A stretch of 28,288 nt of DNA from a virus. The notes under the pieces were generated by a model. That model made no database searches and was not told where the DNA came from. It saw nothing but the letters and a program-made list of their open reading frames with translations. Location: positions 1-28,288 of IMG/VR virus record IMGVR_UViG_3300025101_002729. One strand, written 5' to 3'. This document shows, one piece after another, positions 7,305 through 14,164 of the stretch; positions within the stretch are counted from its first letter, which is position 1, and each line of letters opens with the position of its first letter. The position numbers and the translations under genes are program-made.

Positions 7305-7636
7305 TTGACTCTACCATACTGATCCTCTAATCTAATAATATCATCTTCTTTACATTCACCTAATTGAACCTCAATAAAAACTAAACGTTCTTGATTAGCC
7401 TTTGCTCGGTGAACCTCTTTTTTGTTAATCATAATTCTATCACCAACAACACCTTGGAAATCCACACCATTAACATGTATAGTTCCACTACCTTCTACAA
7501 TTGTCCAATGCTCCTCTCTAAGATTATGATACTGTAGAGAGAGTTGTTGTTGAGGTAAGATTATAATTCTTTTTACTTTGTATGTTGGTTCGTCCAACAA
7601 TACCTCATATGATCCCCATGGTTTATCTACTTTCAT
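7301..7636 (-). CDS. Mannose-6-phosphate isomerase, type II cupin domain
   Basis: A 111-residue single-domain cupin. MKVDKPWGSYEVL is the classical entry (KPWG-x-YE) of the C-terminal isomerase domain of bifunctional mannose-6-phosphate isomerase/GDP-mannose pyrophosphorylases. The metal-binding pattern LQYHNLREEHWTIVEGSG gives H37, E41 or E42, and H43, and VHRAKA gives H76. It would convert fructose-6-phosphate to mannose-6-phosphate, the first step towards GDP-mannose for the epimerase downstream. No pyrophosphorylase domain is attached. An upstream GTG at 7669 extends the frame by 11 codons through the terminator-like hairpin. I prefer the ATG at 7636, which matches the family start exactly. 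It is preceded by a structured leader and so is probably regulated at the RNA level. Confidence 0.82.
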   Translation of the reverse strand: MKVDKPWGSYEVLLDEPTYKVKRIIILPQQQLSLQYHNLREEHWTIVEGSGTIHVNGVDFQGVVGDRIMINKKEVHRAKANQERLVFIEVQLGECKEDDIIRLEDQYGRVK

Positions 7637-7643
7637 ATCAATT

Positions 7644-7694
7644 AAAAAAAATAAGACCCTCTGCCCCACTTATAAAGTTGCATCTTAGGTCTTA
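7644..7694 (-). terminator. Terminator-like hairpin that competes with the leader junction
   Basis: On the minus strand TAAGACC (7694-7688) can pair with GGTCTTA (7658-7652), seven perfect pairs plus one G-U, and is followed immediately by eight T (7651-7644). The 29-nt loop contains weaker internal pairing: TGC with GCA, then ACTT with AAGT (7678-7675 with 7671-7668). The loop is long for a plain intrinsic terminator. The 5' arm is also the 3' strand of the 9-bp helix that closes the upstream three-way junction, so the two structures exclude each other. Confidence 0.6.
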
Positions 7695-7888
7695 AAAGAA
7701 AGGGGGAGGTTGGATTCCTGTATACCAACAAAAGATGGGCATTACTACAGAGTAAATACATCTTTGCCTAAGACCTATCTGGTAAGATAGTTCTGCCATT
7801 CCTGACAGCGAGCACCACCTCTGTCTCATCACCTTAACCAGCAATATGCCAGTAAGTTTATTCAGTCACTCCCTATGTCGCGTCCGAC
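7644..7888 (-). ncRNA. Structured leader RNA or small RNA (candidate riboswitch/attenuator)
   Basis: About 250 nt without a convincing gene between a sigma-70 promoter and the isomerase ATG. Helices visible on the minus-strand RNA are: UGUCG/CGACA (7889-7885 with 7880-7876, tetraloop); GACAG/CUGUC (7825-7821 with 7808-7804), competing with CUGUC/GGCAG (7808-7804 with 7797-7793); CUAUCU/AGAUAG (7790-7785 with 7780-7775); P1 UAGGUCUUA/UAAGACCUA (7777-7769 with 7694-7686, nine perfect pairs). P1 encloses P2 AAAGAUG/CAUCUUU (7765-7759 with 7737-7731), which is capped by UUACU/AGUAA (7755-7751 with 7746-7742), and P3 GUUGG/CCAAC (7729-7725 with 7713-7709). P1, P2 and P3 make a three-way junction. 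No known riboswitch consensus is recognised. Cyanophage wcaG-type RNAs also precede sugar genes, but identity is untested. Confidence 0.6.
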
Positions 7889-7894
7889 AAACTT

Positions 7895-7923
7895 ATTATG
7901 ACATACTATCTGAGAGTTGTCAA
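7895..7923 (-). promoter_or_regulatory. Sigma-70 promoter for the structured leader
   Basis: On the minus strand TTGACA (7923-7918) is followed by 17 nt and CATAAT (7900-7895), one mismatch from consensus overall. The TGA stop of the upstream 67-aa gene (7922-7920) is embedded in the -35 hexamer. The predicted transcription start is near 7888, at the foot of the first hairpin of the leader. Confidence 0.8.
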
Positions 7924-8123
7924 CCCTCTGATTCTCGGTAGTAATCGTCTAGTGGTTCTAGTGATAAAACTTCTATATCATCGTCACCGATCTCAAGTTC
8001 TATCCATTCTGCAAACTCTTTGTATATAGCATTTTTATCGGCGACTGGTTGTGCTTCATCTATACGAGCAATAGACCACTTACGTGTTGAATATACGGTC
8101 TCCTCAGTCGATGTTCCCTTCAT
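7920..8123 (-). CDS. Hypothetical protein, 67 aa
   Basis: A 67-residue acidic protein, from MKGTSTEETVYSTRKW to the C-terminal DDYYRESEG. The open frame extends upstream to 8339, but that part lies entirely within the GIY-YIG-like gene in another frame. The ATG at 8123 gives a normal 20-bp overlap and a GAAAAG ribosome-binding-like stretch just upstream. The motif KEFAEWIELEIGDDDIE suggests an amphipathic helix followed by an acidic turn. Function unknown. Its stop codon is part of the -35 box of the next promoter. Confidence 0.6.
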   Translation of the reverse strand: MKGTSTEETVYSTRKWSIARIDEAQPVADKNAIYKEFAEWIELEIGDDDIEVLSLEPLDDYYRESEG

Positions 8124-8550
8124 AGTAATCTTTTCTAAAATATCTTGAGAGTATGTTGCTATTGTAGTATTTTGGGGTTCCATCGTCAAGCTGCTCCGTA
8201 AGAACCCTGTTCGTAAAGAGTTGTCTGGTTTCTTCGTAGTTTGTTTTGCCCTTTGTATAATGTAATGATAAGATAGTTCGACTAAAATTTTGTTTACCCA
8301 ATCGTCCAATTTCTTCTTTAAGTTCCGGACAAGACCCATAATACTTCTTCCAATCAGATTCTGATTTTACTTTTCGTTTTTTACCTTTAGGAGTTCTGAA
8401 CTGCCAAAAATATTTACGTCCGATATATTCCCTACCGTTCTTATTATTTGTAATGATGTAGACGTAACCGAAGAAATCGCCAATATCATTAGAAGAGAAA
8501 TTTGAACCTTTATATAGCCAGGGATTTTCATAATCAATAGTCATACTCAT
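8104..8550 (-). CDS. GIY-YIG-like nuclease-family protein
   Basis: A 148-residue protein. Residues 28-35 (GYVYIITN) and 40-46 (REYIGRK), followed by KYFW, match the GIY and YIG elements of GIY-YIG domains, with the first element reading Y-V-Y as in Seg-like and related T4-family proteins. The lysine-rich TPKGKKRKVKSESDWKKYYG segment follows. The catalytic Arg (R45 or R40) is present, but I cannot place the usual glutamate with certainty. It could be a free-standing homing endonuclease beside nrdB, a common location for such elements in T4-like phages, or a fixed phage gene of other function. The start is the ATG at 8550 or at 8544. It overlaps the preceding gene by 17 bp. Confidence 0.65.
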   Translation of the reverse strand: MSMTIDYENPWLYKGSNFSSNDIGDFFGYVYIITNNKNGREYIGRKYFWQFRTPKGKKRKVKSESDWKKYYGSCPELKEEIGRLGKQNFSRTILSLHYTKGKTNYEETRQLFTNRVLTEQLDDGTPKYYNSNILSRYFRKDYYEGNID

Positions 8551-8746
8551 GAAGCACTTCTAACGCATTATTTAGTATGCGTTGTGCAGCACCTCTTTGA
8601 GTATCATTCCACTCTGGATACCAAGAGTGTTCGTCAAGACCTCTTTTAATTTTAAGAAGTCTTGATTCCATGTCAATTTTTTTAAGTCTTCCGTTCATAT
8701 AAGTTCTGTAAAAAGGATCAGGCCAAGGGCATGAGAGTGCATCCAT
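8534..8746 (-). CDS. Hypothetical protein, 70 aa
   Basis: A 70-residue protein beginning MDALSCPWPDPFYRTYMNGR, with a tryptophan- and glutamate-containing helical C-terminal half (TQRGAAQRILNNALEVLHEY). No motif or membrane segment is visible. It is the first gene after nrdB, separated by 33 bp that hold a hairpin. Function unknown. Confidence 0.6.
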   Translation of the reverse strand: MDALSCPWPDPFYRTYMNGRLKKIDMESRLLKIKRGLDEHSWYPEWNDTQRGAAQRILNNALEVLHEYDY

Positions 8747-8749
8747 GAT

Positions 8750-8770
8750 TAGATAGATTATTACTATCTA
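8750..8770 (-). other. Intergenic stem-loop downstream of nrdB
   Basis: TAGATAG (8750-8756) and CTATCTA (8764-8770) form a perfect 7-bp stem with a 7-nt loop between the nrdB stop (8780) and the next ATG (8746). No T-run follows on the minus strand, so it is not a standard intrinsic terminator. It could be an mRNA processing or stability element. Confidence 0.45.
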
Positions 8771-8779
8771 GTCTACTTC

Positions 8780-9964
8780 CTACAGTTTAAACCCACTAAA
8801 TGTGTCTTTCTTGACATCTTGTTTTATTCCGCCCACAACATAAGATTCAACCTCTGTCTCCTGTGGTGCAACCTGCAATCCTTTTGAAGATATCCAGTGC
8901 TCAGTCCAAGGTAATGGATTGTTTCTTGCAGGAATATCATACTGTGGTTTAAGATGAATCGATCTTAATCTACGATTACATACCCACTCAACATACTGAT
9001 GAAGTAGTTTGTCATTTAAACCAATCATACTACCATCTTTGAACAAATACTTTGCCCATGCTTTCTCTTCATTAACACACTTGTCAAACATTGATATAGT
9101 CCACTCTTCTTCCTCTTTCATAATCTGTTGCATCTCTGGATCATCACCCTTTCTCCAATTATTTAAAATGTTTTGGGTTATTGCCAGATGCTGATTCTCA
9201 TCTCTTGCAATAAGAGATATGATTTTCGCAGATCCTTCCATGAGTTTAAGCTCACCAAAAGCAAAACTACAAGCGAAAGATACATAAAAGCGGATACCTT
9301 CCAAAATATTGACATTAGCGACTGCCCTATAAAGTTTTCTTTTTAATTCTTTTCTTGTATAATCTCTCAGATAAGAACCTTTGTTCTCTGATTTCCATTG
9401 ATTTCCAGTATCATACTCATGTGCCTCGTTGATAAAGTCATCATAAGAACCTGTAACACTTGCAGCACGTTCTAGTATTCTTGGATCATTAATGATTGTA
9501 TCAAATACTTCGGATGGATCAGAATAGACATTCTTAATTACATAAGTGTAAGAACGTGAGTGTATCATTTCCATAAATGACCAACATTCCATACATGCTT
9601 CAAGTTCTGGTAATGAACAGTATGGCAAAAATGCCATTCCGGGTGCACGACCTTGAACTGAGTCAAGCATAATCTGATACTTTAAGTTAGAAGTATAGAT
9701 ATGTTTCTGTTCTGGACGTAATGTTTGGTAATCACCACGGTCTTTTTGTAGAGACACCTCTTCTGGTCTCCAAAAATATCCAAGTTGTTGTTTAGTTAAA
9801 TTTTCAAACTGTGGATATTTGAAGTTATCATATCTTTGAACACCTAATGGTTGTCCAAAAAACATGGGTTGTTTCTTAGTGTCAACATCTTTTGTGTTGA
9901 ACACAGTCATACCCTTAACTTCTGCCATTGGTTTTGATTCTGTTGATGAAATTTTAAATTGCAC
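8780..9964 (-). CDS. nrdB: Ribonucleotide reductase class Ia, beta subunit
   Basis: 394 residues from a GTG start, or 382 from the ATG at 9928. Iron and radical residues are visible: E132-x2-H135 followed four residues later by the radical tyrosine Y139 (EMIHSRSY), and a second E-x2-H in ARDENQHL. The N-terminal QPMFFGQPLGVQRYD and WRPEEVSLQKD segments are typical of marine T4-like phage NrdB. It generates the tyrosyl radical used by NrdA to reduce ribonucleotides for phage DNA synthesis. The GTG at 9964 lies inside the nrdA tail with AGGAG about 10 nt upstream. The ATG at 9928 has no Shine-Dalgarno but matches the homologue N-terminus better. The start is therefore unsettled. Confidence 0.97.
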   Translation of the reverse strand: MQFKISSTESKPMAEVKGMTVFNTKDVDTKKQPMFFGQPLGVQRYDNFKYPQFENLTKQQLGYFWRPEEVSLQKDRGDYQTLRPEQKHIYTSNLKYQIMLDSVQGRAPGMAFLPYCSLPELEACMECWSFMEMIHSRSYTYVIKNVYSDPSEVFDTIINDPRILERAASVTGSYDDFINEAHEYDTGNQWKSENKGSYLRDYTRKELKRKLYRAVANVNILEGIRFYVSFACSFAFGELKLMEGSAKIISLIARDENQHLAITQNILNNWRKGDDPEMQQIMKEEEEWTISMFDKCVNEEKAWAKYLFKDGSMIGLNDKLLHQYVEWVCNRRLRSIHLKPQYDIPARNNPLPWTEHWISSKGLQVAPQETEVESYVVGGIKQDVKKDTFSGFKL

Positions 9965-12248
9965 AGGATTCGCACTCCTCTTCGTTTGCGTCGTCTATTT
10001 CGTTAATCAAGTCTAGTATATCAGGTTTATCTGATTCTACATCATCAGTTTTCATATCATTAGTATTTTGATAATAGGATGTCTTCCAACCATATTTGTA
10101 TGTTGTTAATAAATCTTGTGCCATCACACTAACCGGAACTTCAGAGTCGTCAAAATGCTCTGGATTGTATGACCAATTTCCAGAGATTGCTTGATCAAAA
10201 AACTTTTGCATTACTGCAACTATGTTAATATATCCGGTATTATCAGGCATATCCCAAAGAAGAGTGTAATTGTTTTTTAGACTTCCATAAGATGGAACAA
10301 CCTGCTTAAGAGGCCCCTTCTTTGATTTTTTAATGGACAAGTATGCTCTAGGAGGTTCAATTCCATTTGTTGCGTTTGACACAACGGAACTACTCTCCGA
10401 AGGCATTTGTGCGGACAATGTTGAGTGCCTGAGACCGTGCTCCAAGATAGATGACCTAAGAGATTCCCAATCATGCTGACACTCTAAATTACTAATTTCA
10501 TCTACATCCTTCTTATATGTATCAATTGGAAGTATTCCATCTGAATATTTTGTTCTTCCGAAGTTTTCACAATGGCCTTTTTCAATTGCTAACTGATTAG
10601 ATGATTTTAAAAGGTAATATTGAAAAGATTCTGATAAACTATGAACAGCATCCCATGCCTCTTGAGAGTCATATTTGAACCCAAGTTTTGCCAAATAATG
10701 TGCTAGACCTATAAATCCTACACCAAGTGATCTTCTTGCCTTTGTAGCGATCTCTGCTGCCTTTACAGGGTAATCTTGATAATCAATCAACTCCTCTAGT
10801 GCACGGACAGATAAATCACATAAATCTTCTAATTCTTTATCAGATTGAACCTTACCAACATTAATTGCAGATAGGATACAAAGTGCAATCTCACCCAAAT
10901 GATCATCGATATGTTGTAGTGGATATGTGGGTAAAGTAATCTCCTGACAAAGATTACTCATAGTCACTCTATCTTTGAAAGAACTATGACTATTGCAATG
11001 ATCAATATTCATAATATAGATACGACCAGTCTCTGCTCTCTCTTTTAAAAGATCAAGAATTAATTTCTGTGCACCTACAGTGGTTTTTGGTATATCACTC
11101 TTCTCATAGTTTTCATAAAGTTCATCAAAAGAATCAGTTCCAAAAGCATCATAAAGTCCGGGTGCATCATGAGGAGAGAATAAAGTTATCTCTCCATCAT
11201 CAATAAATCTTTGATAAAATAAAGCACTTAATTGAATACTATAATCTAACTTTCTTACTCGGTTGTCTTCCGTGCCTTTGTTGTTTTTGAGAACAATGAT
11301 GTCTTGAATTTCTTGATGCCAGATTGGAAAGTGGACAGTAGCTGAGCCGCCTCTGATCCCGTTTTGAGTGCAGCATCTGACAGTTGATTCAAATTTTTTA
11401 AGGAAGGGGATGACACCTGTGTGTTGAACCTCTCCGCCTCTGATTTTACTGTTGATACCACGGACTCTCCCTGCGTTAATACCGATACCAGCCCTTTGTG
11501 CGACATACTTGCCAATAGCCATATCACTGCTAAAGATACTATCGAGGGTGTCATCAATATCAACCAAAACGCAAGATGCAAATTGACGAAGAGGTGTTCT
11601 GACACCTCCCATAATTGGTGTTGGGATGTTGATTTTGTGTTTACTGATTGCGTCATAGTATCTTTTTACGTAGTTAAGTCTGGTTTCTTTTGGATATTCT
11701 GCAAATATTGTCAGGGCAATCATGATATACATGAATTGTGGTGTTTCAAAAACACCTCCACCACTCCTGTCCTGCACAAGATATTTATCGACCACTTGCC
11801 GAAGTCCTGCATATGTGAATAGAAAATCGCGGCTATGGTCAAGGAAACCATTAGCCTTGTCAATCTCCTCCTTAGAATATTTGTTAAAAATGTCTTTATC
11901 ATATACATCAATATTTGTGCAACTGTAAATGTGATTTTCTAAATGAGGTAAATCACGAACACCACCATACAAATTTTTTCTTACAGAGAACAATAATAGT
12001 CTAGCAGCAACAAATTGGTAGTTAGGATTATCAGTAGATATTAAATCACTAGCAGATTTAATCAGTATTTCCTGAATTTCAGCAGTGGTAATACCATCAT
12101 AGAACTGTATGCCAGATTGTATCTCAACTTGACTCGCAGAGACCCCTCCAAGACCTTTACATGCCTCTTCGACCATGACATGCATCTTTTCTAGATCGAG
12201 TAGTTCAATTGAACCATCTCTTTTAACAACTTTAGTTCCGTTGCTCAT
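9954..12248 (-). CDS. nrdA: Ribonucleotide reductase class Ia, alpha subunit
   Basis: 764 residues from the ATG at 12248. The N-terminus carries an ATP-cone-like domain (TKVVKRDGSIELLDLEKMHV). Active-site residues are C226 (FASCVLVD), N432/C434/E436 (SNLCQEITLP) and C457 (ALCILSA). The radical-relay tyrosines are in YGSLKNNYTLLWDMP, and the C-terminal redox pair is in ECESCAI. It reduces ribonucleoside diphosphates with NrdB. A longer frame from a TTG at 12260 exists, but the ATG overlaps the primase stop as ATGA and has GGAAAAG just upstream, so I use it. Operon order gp61-nrdA-nrdB is normal for marine T4-like phages. Confidence 0.97.
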   Translation of the reverse strand: MSNGTKVVKRDGSIELLDLEKMHVMVEEACKGLGGVSASQVEIQSGIQFYDGITTAEIQEILIKSASDLISTDNPNYQFVAARLLLFSVRKNLYGGVRDLPHLENHIYSCTNIDVYDKDIFNKYSKEEIDKANGFLDHSRDFLFTYAGLRQVVDKYLVQDRSGGGVFETPQFMYIMIALTIFAEYPKETRLNYVKRYYDAISKHKINIPTPIMGGVRTPLRQFASCVLVDIDDTLDSIFSSDMAIGKYVAQRAGIGINAGRVRGINSKIRGGEVQHTGVIPFLKKFESTVRCCTQNGIRGGSATVHFPIWHQEIQDIIVLKNNKGTEDNRVRKLDYSIQLSALFYQRFIDDGEITLFSPHDAPGLYDAFGTDSFDELYENYEKSDIPKTTVGAQKLILDLLKERAETGRIYIMNIDHCNSHSSFKDRVTMSNLCQEITLPTYPLQHIDDHLGEIALCILSAINVGKVQSDKELEDLCDLSVRALEELIDYQDYPVKAAEIATKARRSLGVGFIGLAHYLAKLGFKYDSQEAWDAVHSLSESFQYYLLKSSNQLAIEKGHCENFGRTKYSDGILPIDTYKKDVDEISNLECQHDWESLRSSILEHGLRHSTLSAQMPSESSSVVSNATNGIEPPRAYLSIKKSKKGPLKQVVPSYGSLKNNYTLLWDMPDNTGYINIVAVMQKFFDQAISGNWSYNPEHFDDSEVPVSVMAQDLLTTYKYGWKTSYYQNTNDMKTDDVESDKPDILDLINEIDDANEEECESCAI

Positions 12249-13213
12249 ATTCTTTTCCAAGTATTAAATTTAAGTTTTGCTTCTAAACCAAAATATGTAT
12301 TAGATTCTAACACGCTCATTACATCTTGTCCACTCATCACCATATCATTTATGTCTTTTTCAACAATATTACTAGGCCAAATTACCACTTTATCTCCTCT
12401 ATCGATGGTTTTGGAGATTCGATTGACGATTTCTCTGTTACGTGGTTCATTATCAAAAACCCAAATATAATCGCTCCAACCAAACGACCGAACATCAAGA
12501 TCGGAACCGCACATAGCAACCGAGTTCTCCACGAAGGAGGAATCGAAAGGGCCTTCAATGATATAAATTGATTTTTCTTTGTTAACTTTGTCGAGTCCAT
12601 AAATTTTGGGAGCATCCTCCTCTAACATGATAGTAATATATTTAACAGAATTAGGGCCTAGAGACCTTCCTTGTATTCCTATAAGATTGTTTTCATATAT
12701 TAAAGGAATTACTATTCGTGGTTCATCATAAGTTACATCATCAAATTTAGAGACTAAAGTATTTACCCACTTCTTAAATGTATCTGTATAATAAAATTCA
12801 GATGGGTTTAACTTTCTTTTTTCTAGATATTTTTTTGCAATTGGATTATCAATTGCCTTTGGTAAATTTAGTTTGGGTTTAAAAACTGGTGCTTTAAATT
12901 CAAACTTTGGTTCTTCAACAACAAAGTTACGACCAGTATGACCATCCTTAAATTTTTCAAAAGCATATTGTTTATGAACAACAGGGTCTATCTTCTTCAA
13001 AAAATTACTCAAAGACATTGAAGCACCACAATTATGACATTTGAAATTTACATTTGCCTTAATTGCATAGAGATATCCTCTCGTTTTACTTTTAGTTCTT
13101 TTTGAGTCACCACAAATCGGGCATCTGAAATTATACAGATCAGATTTAACTCTTTTGAATTTTTGTAGTCTTGATGATACTAATCCAATATACTTAGAAT
13201 CAACTTGATCCAT
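12245..13213 (-). CDS. 61: DNA primase gp61
   Basis: 322 residues from the ATG at 13213. A four-cysteine zinc ribbon sits at the N-terminus (C31-x2-C34 in FRCPICGDSK and C59-x2-C62 in FKCHNCG), laid out as in T4 gp61. The Toprim core is visible in KSIYIIEGPFDSSFVENSV (EG motif) and in YIWVFDNEPRN (D-x-x motif). It makes the pentaribonucleotide-type primers for lagging-strand synthesis with the gp41 helicase. The frame extends four codons upstream to a TTG, but the ATG MDQVDSKYI is the natural start. It overlaps the preceding membrane protein gene by 14 bp and nrdA by 4 bp. Confidence 0.93.
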   Translation of the reverse strand: MDQVDSKYIGLVSSRLQKFKRVKSDLYNFRCPICGDSKRTKSKTRGYLYAIKANVNFKCHNCGASMSLSNFLKKIDPVVHKQYAFEKFKDGHTGRNFVVEEPKFEFKAPVFKPKLNLPKAIDNPIAKKYLEKRKLNPSEFYYTDTFKKWVNTLVSKFDDVTYDEPRIVIPLIYENNLIGIQGRSLGPNSVKYITIMLEEDAPKIYGLDKVNKEKSIYIIEGPFDSSFVENSVAMCGSDLDVRSFGWSDYIWVFDNEPRNREIVNRISKTIDRGDKVVIWPSNIVEKDINDMVMSGQDVMSVLESNTYFGLEAKLKFNTWKRI

Positions 13214-13601
13214 CCACAATAGCAACTACTGGTGCTATTATAGCACTATTTGCAGAAGAAAACAATGGTCTAATTAATTTGATAGCTTGGGGATTACTTA
13301 GTAATACCACTGCTCCCAATGCTCCAACAGTAGTCCAAAGTCTCCGTTCCAATAATGATAGTCTTTGACGCAGGACGACATGATCGCTGTCCATTTTATC
13401 ACGGAGTTCGTCAATTTTAGCAAAGAGTATTCCGTCGATTTCGTCTTGTTTCGATAATTTTTCTTCATGGACGGCAAGCATCCTACTAACATTAGTATTT
13501 ACCTCTGCAATTTTTTCAATAGCAGAATCTAACTTCTCTACAAAATGTTCGAGAACTTCTTGTTTTTGTTCTAGAATAGCGACTCTTACTTCTTCATCCA
13601 T
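13200..13601 (-). CDS. Coiled-coil membrane-anchored protein, hypothetical
   Basis: A 133-residue protein. Residues 1-85 are a long charged helix with heptads (EQKQEVLEHFVEKLDSAIEK, and LRQRLSLLERRLW), a probable coiled coil. Residues about 89-104 (WTTVGALGAVVLLSNP) form a hydrophobic segment, and a second hydrophobic stretch lies near the C-terminus (SAIIAPVVAIVDGSS). It could be a small spanin- or holin-like or virion membrane protein, but nothing identifies it. It overlaps gp61 by 14 bp and the upstream gene by 16 bp. Confidence 0.65.
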   Translation of the reverse strand: MDEEVRVAILEQKQEVLEHFVEKLDSAIEKIAEVNTNVSRMLAVHEEKLSKQDEIDGILFAKIDELRDKMDSDHVVLRQRLSLLERRLWTTVGALGAVVLLSNPQAIKLIRPLFSSANSAIIAPVVAIVDGSS

Positions 13602-13774
13602 TGCTTTCGTGCCCCCCTAGTATAGATATATCTTTTCTTCTTTCTAATAGGGGGATCATCACCCGCTTGACTTGTTCCTGCTATATTTCCACTACCAACA
13701 TTATTCGTTGGAGCACCACCAATCGCTTGCTCACGAATTAATTCAATTACCTTTTCTAGCGGAGTTTTTTTCAT
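13586..13774 (-). CDS. Hypothetical protein, 62 aa
   Basis: A 62-residue protein. A short N-terminal helix (TPLEKVIELIREQAIGG) is followed by a Gly/Asn/Ser linker and a very basic C-terminus (IRKKKRYIYTRGARKQWMKK). This layout, an oligomerising helix, a flexible linker and a basic tail, is seen in small phage DNA-binding or capsid-associated proteins, but that is inference only. The gene overlaps the upstream gene by 32 bp and the downstream one by 16 bp. Confidence 0.6.
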   Translation of the reverse strand: MKKTPLEKVIELIREQAIGGAPTNNVGSGNIAGTSQAGDDPPIRKKKRYIYTRGARKQWMKK

Positions 13775-14147
13775 TGTAATCCCTATAAAGTTCTTTCAAA
13801 CATACCACGTCAACTTTGACATCATGCATGCTTGTCTTAGGATACTCAGGTAATCTGTTTAAAAAGATTACAAAACTCTTCATCGTATCCCACAGATCTT
13901 CGTCTATTTTGTAAAATAACATCGGAGTTGTCGCTTCACCGAAAATATTATAGAGAACTATAAAATGATTAAGTAGTAAATGAGATTTAAGGACACCAGT
14001 GTTTTTGTATCTCTTCAATAATCTTTTGATATATTTGAAGTGATTTAAATCCTTATCAAAGTCGTCCTTTGTAACGGCTTGTGGATTTTCATAATTTTTA
14101 ATCGCAAACAAGAGGAAGTTGCCCTCATTCAATTCAGTAAATCTCAT
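13743..14147 (-). CDS. Conserved hypothetical protein, 134 aa
   Basis: A 134-residue protein beginning MRFTELNEGNFLLFAIKNYE, then a helical, lysine-rich middle (FKYIKRLLKRYKN) and LKSHLLLNHFIVLYNIFGEA. It is soluble, with no known motif. I recognise the N-terminal pattern (NFLLFAIKNYENPQ) from hypothetical proteins of marine T4-like phages. Function unknown. It lies 17 bp after the late structural-like gene that ends at 14165. Confidence 0.7.
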   Translation of the reverse strand: MRFTELNEGNFLLFAIKNYENPQAVTKDDFDKDLNHFKYIKRLLKRYKNTGVLKSHLLLNHFIVLYNIFGEATTPMLFYKIDEDLWDTMKSFVIFLNRLPEYPKTSMHDVKVDVVCLKELYRDYNEKNSARKGN

Positions 14148-14164
14148 ATCATACTTTTAATAAT

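Noticed and set aside
7301-7669. GTG start at 7669 for the mannose-6-phosphate isomerase
   Set aside because: It adds 11 residues read through the terminator-like hairpin and U-run. The ATG at 7636 starts exactly at the family N-terminus.
7690-7830. A 44-codon open frame on the minus strand inside the leader (from an ATG near 7829 to a TAA near 7692)
   Set aside because: The composition is odd (many Cys, Trp and Pro), there is no properly spaced Shine-Dalgarno, and it runs through strong RNA helices. More likely a chance frame over a structured RNA, though unproven.
7920-8339. Longer 139-codon version of the 67-aa gene
   Set aside because: Its upstream half overlaps the GIY-YIG-like gene in another frame. 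The ATG at 8123 gives the normal short overlap.
9881-9890. TTGACA hexamers on the minus strand within coding regions (for example near 9883, 23361, 25793)
   Set aside because: No -10-like hexamer at 16-18 nt downstream, and they lie inside core genes.
9954-12260. TTG start at 12260 for nrdA and TTG start at 13225 for gp61
   Set aside because: ATG codons at 12248 and 13213 give natural N-termini. For nrdA there is also an ATGA overlap with a GGAAAAG site.
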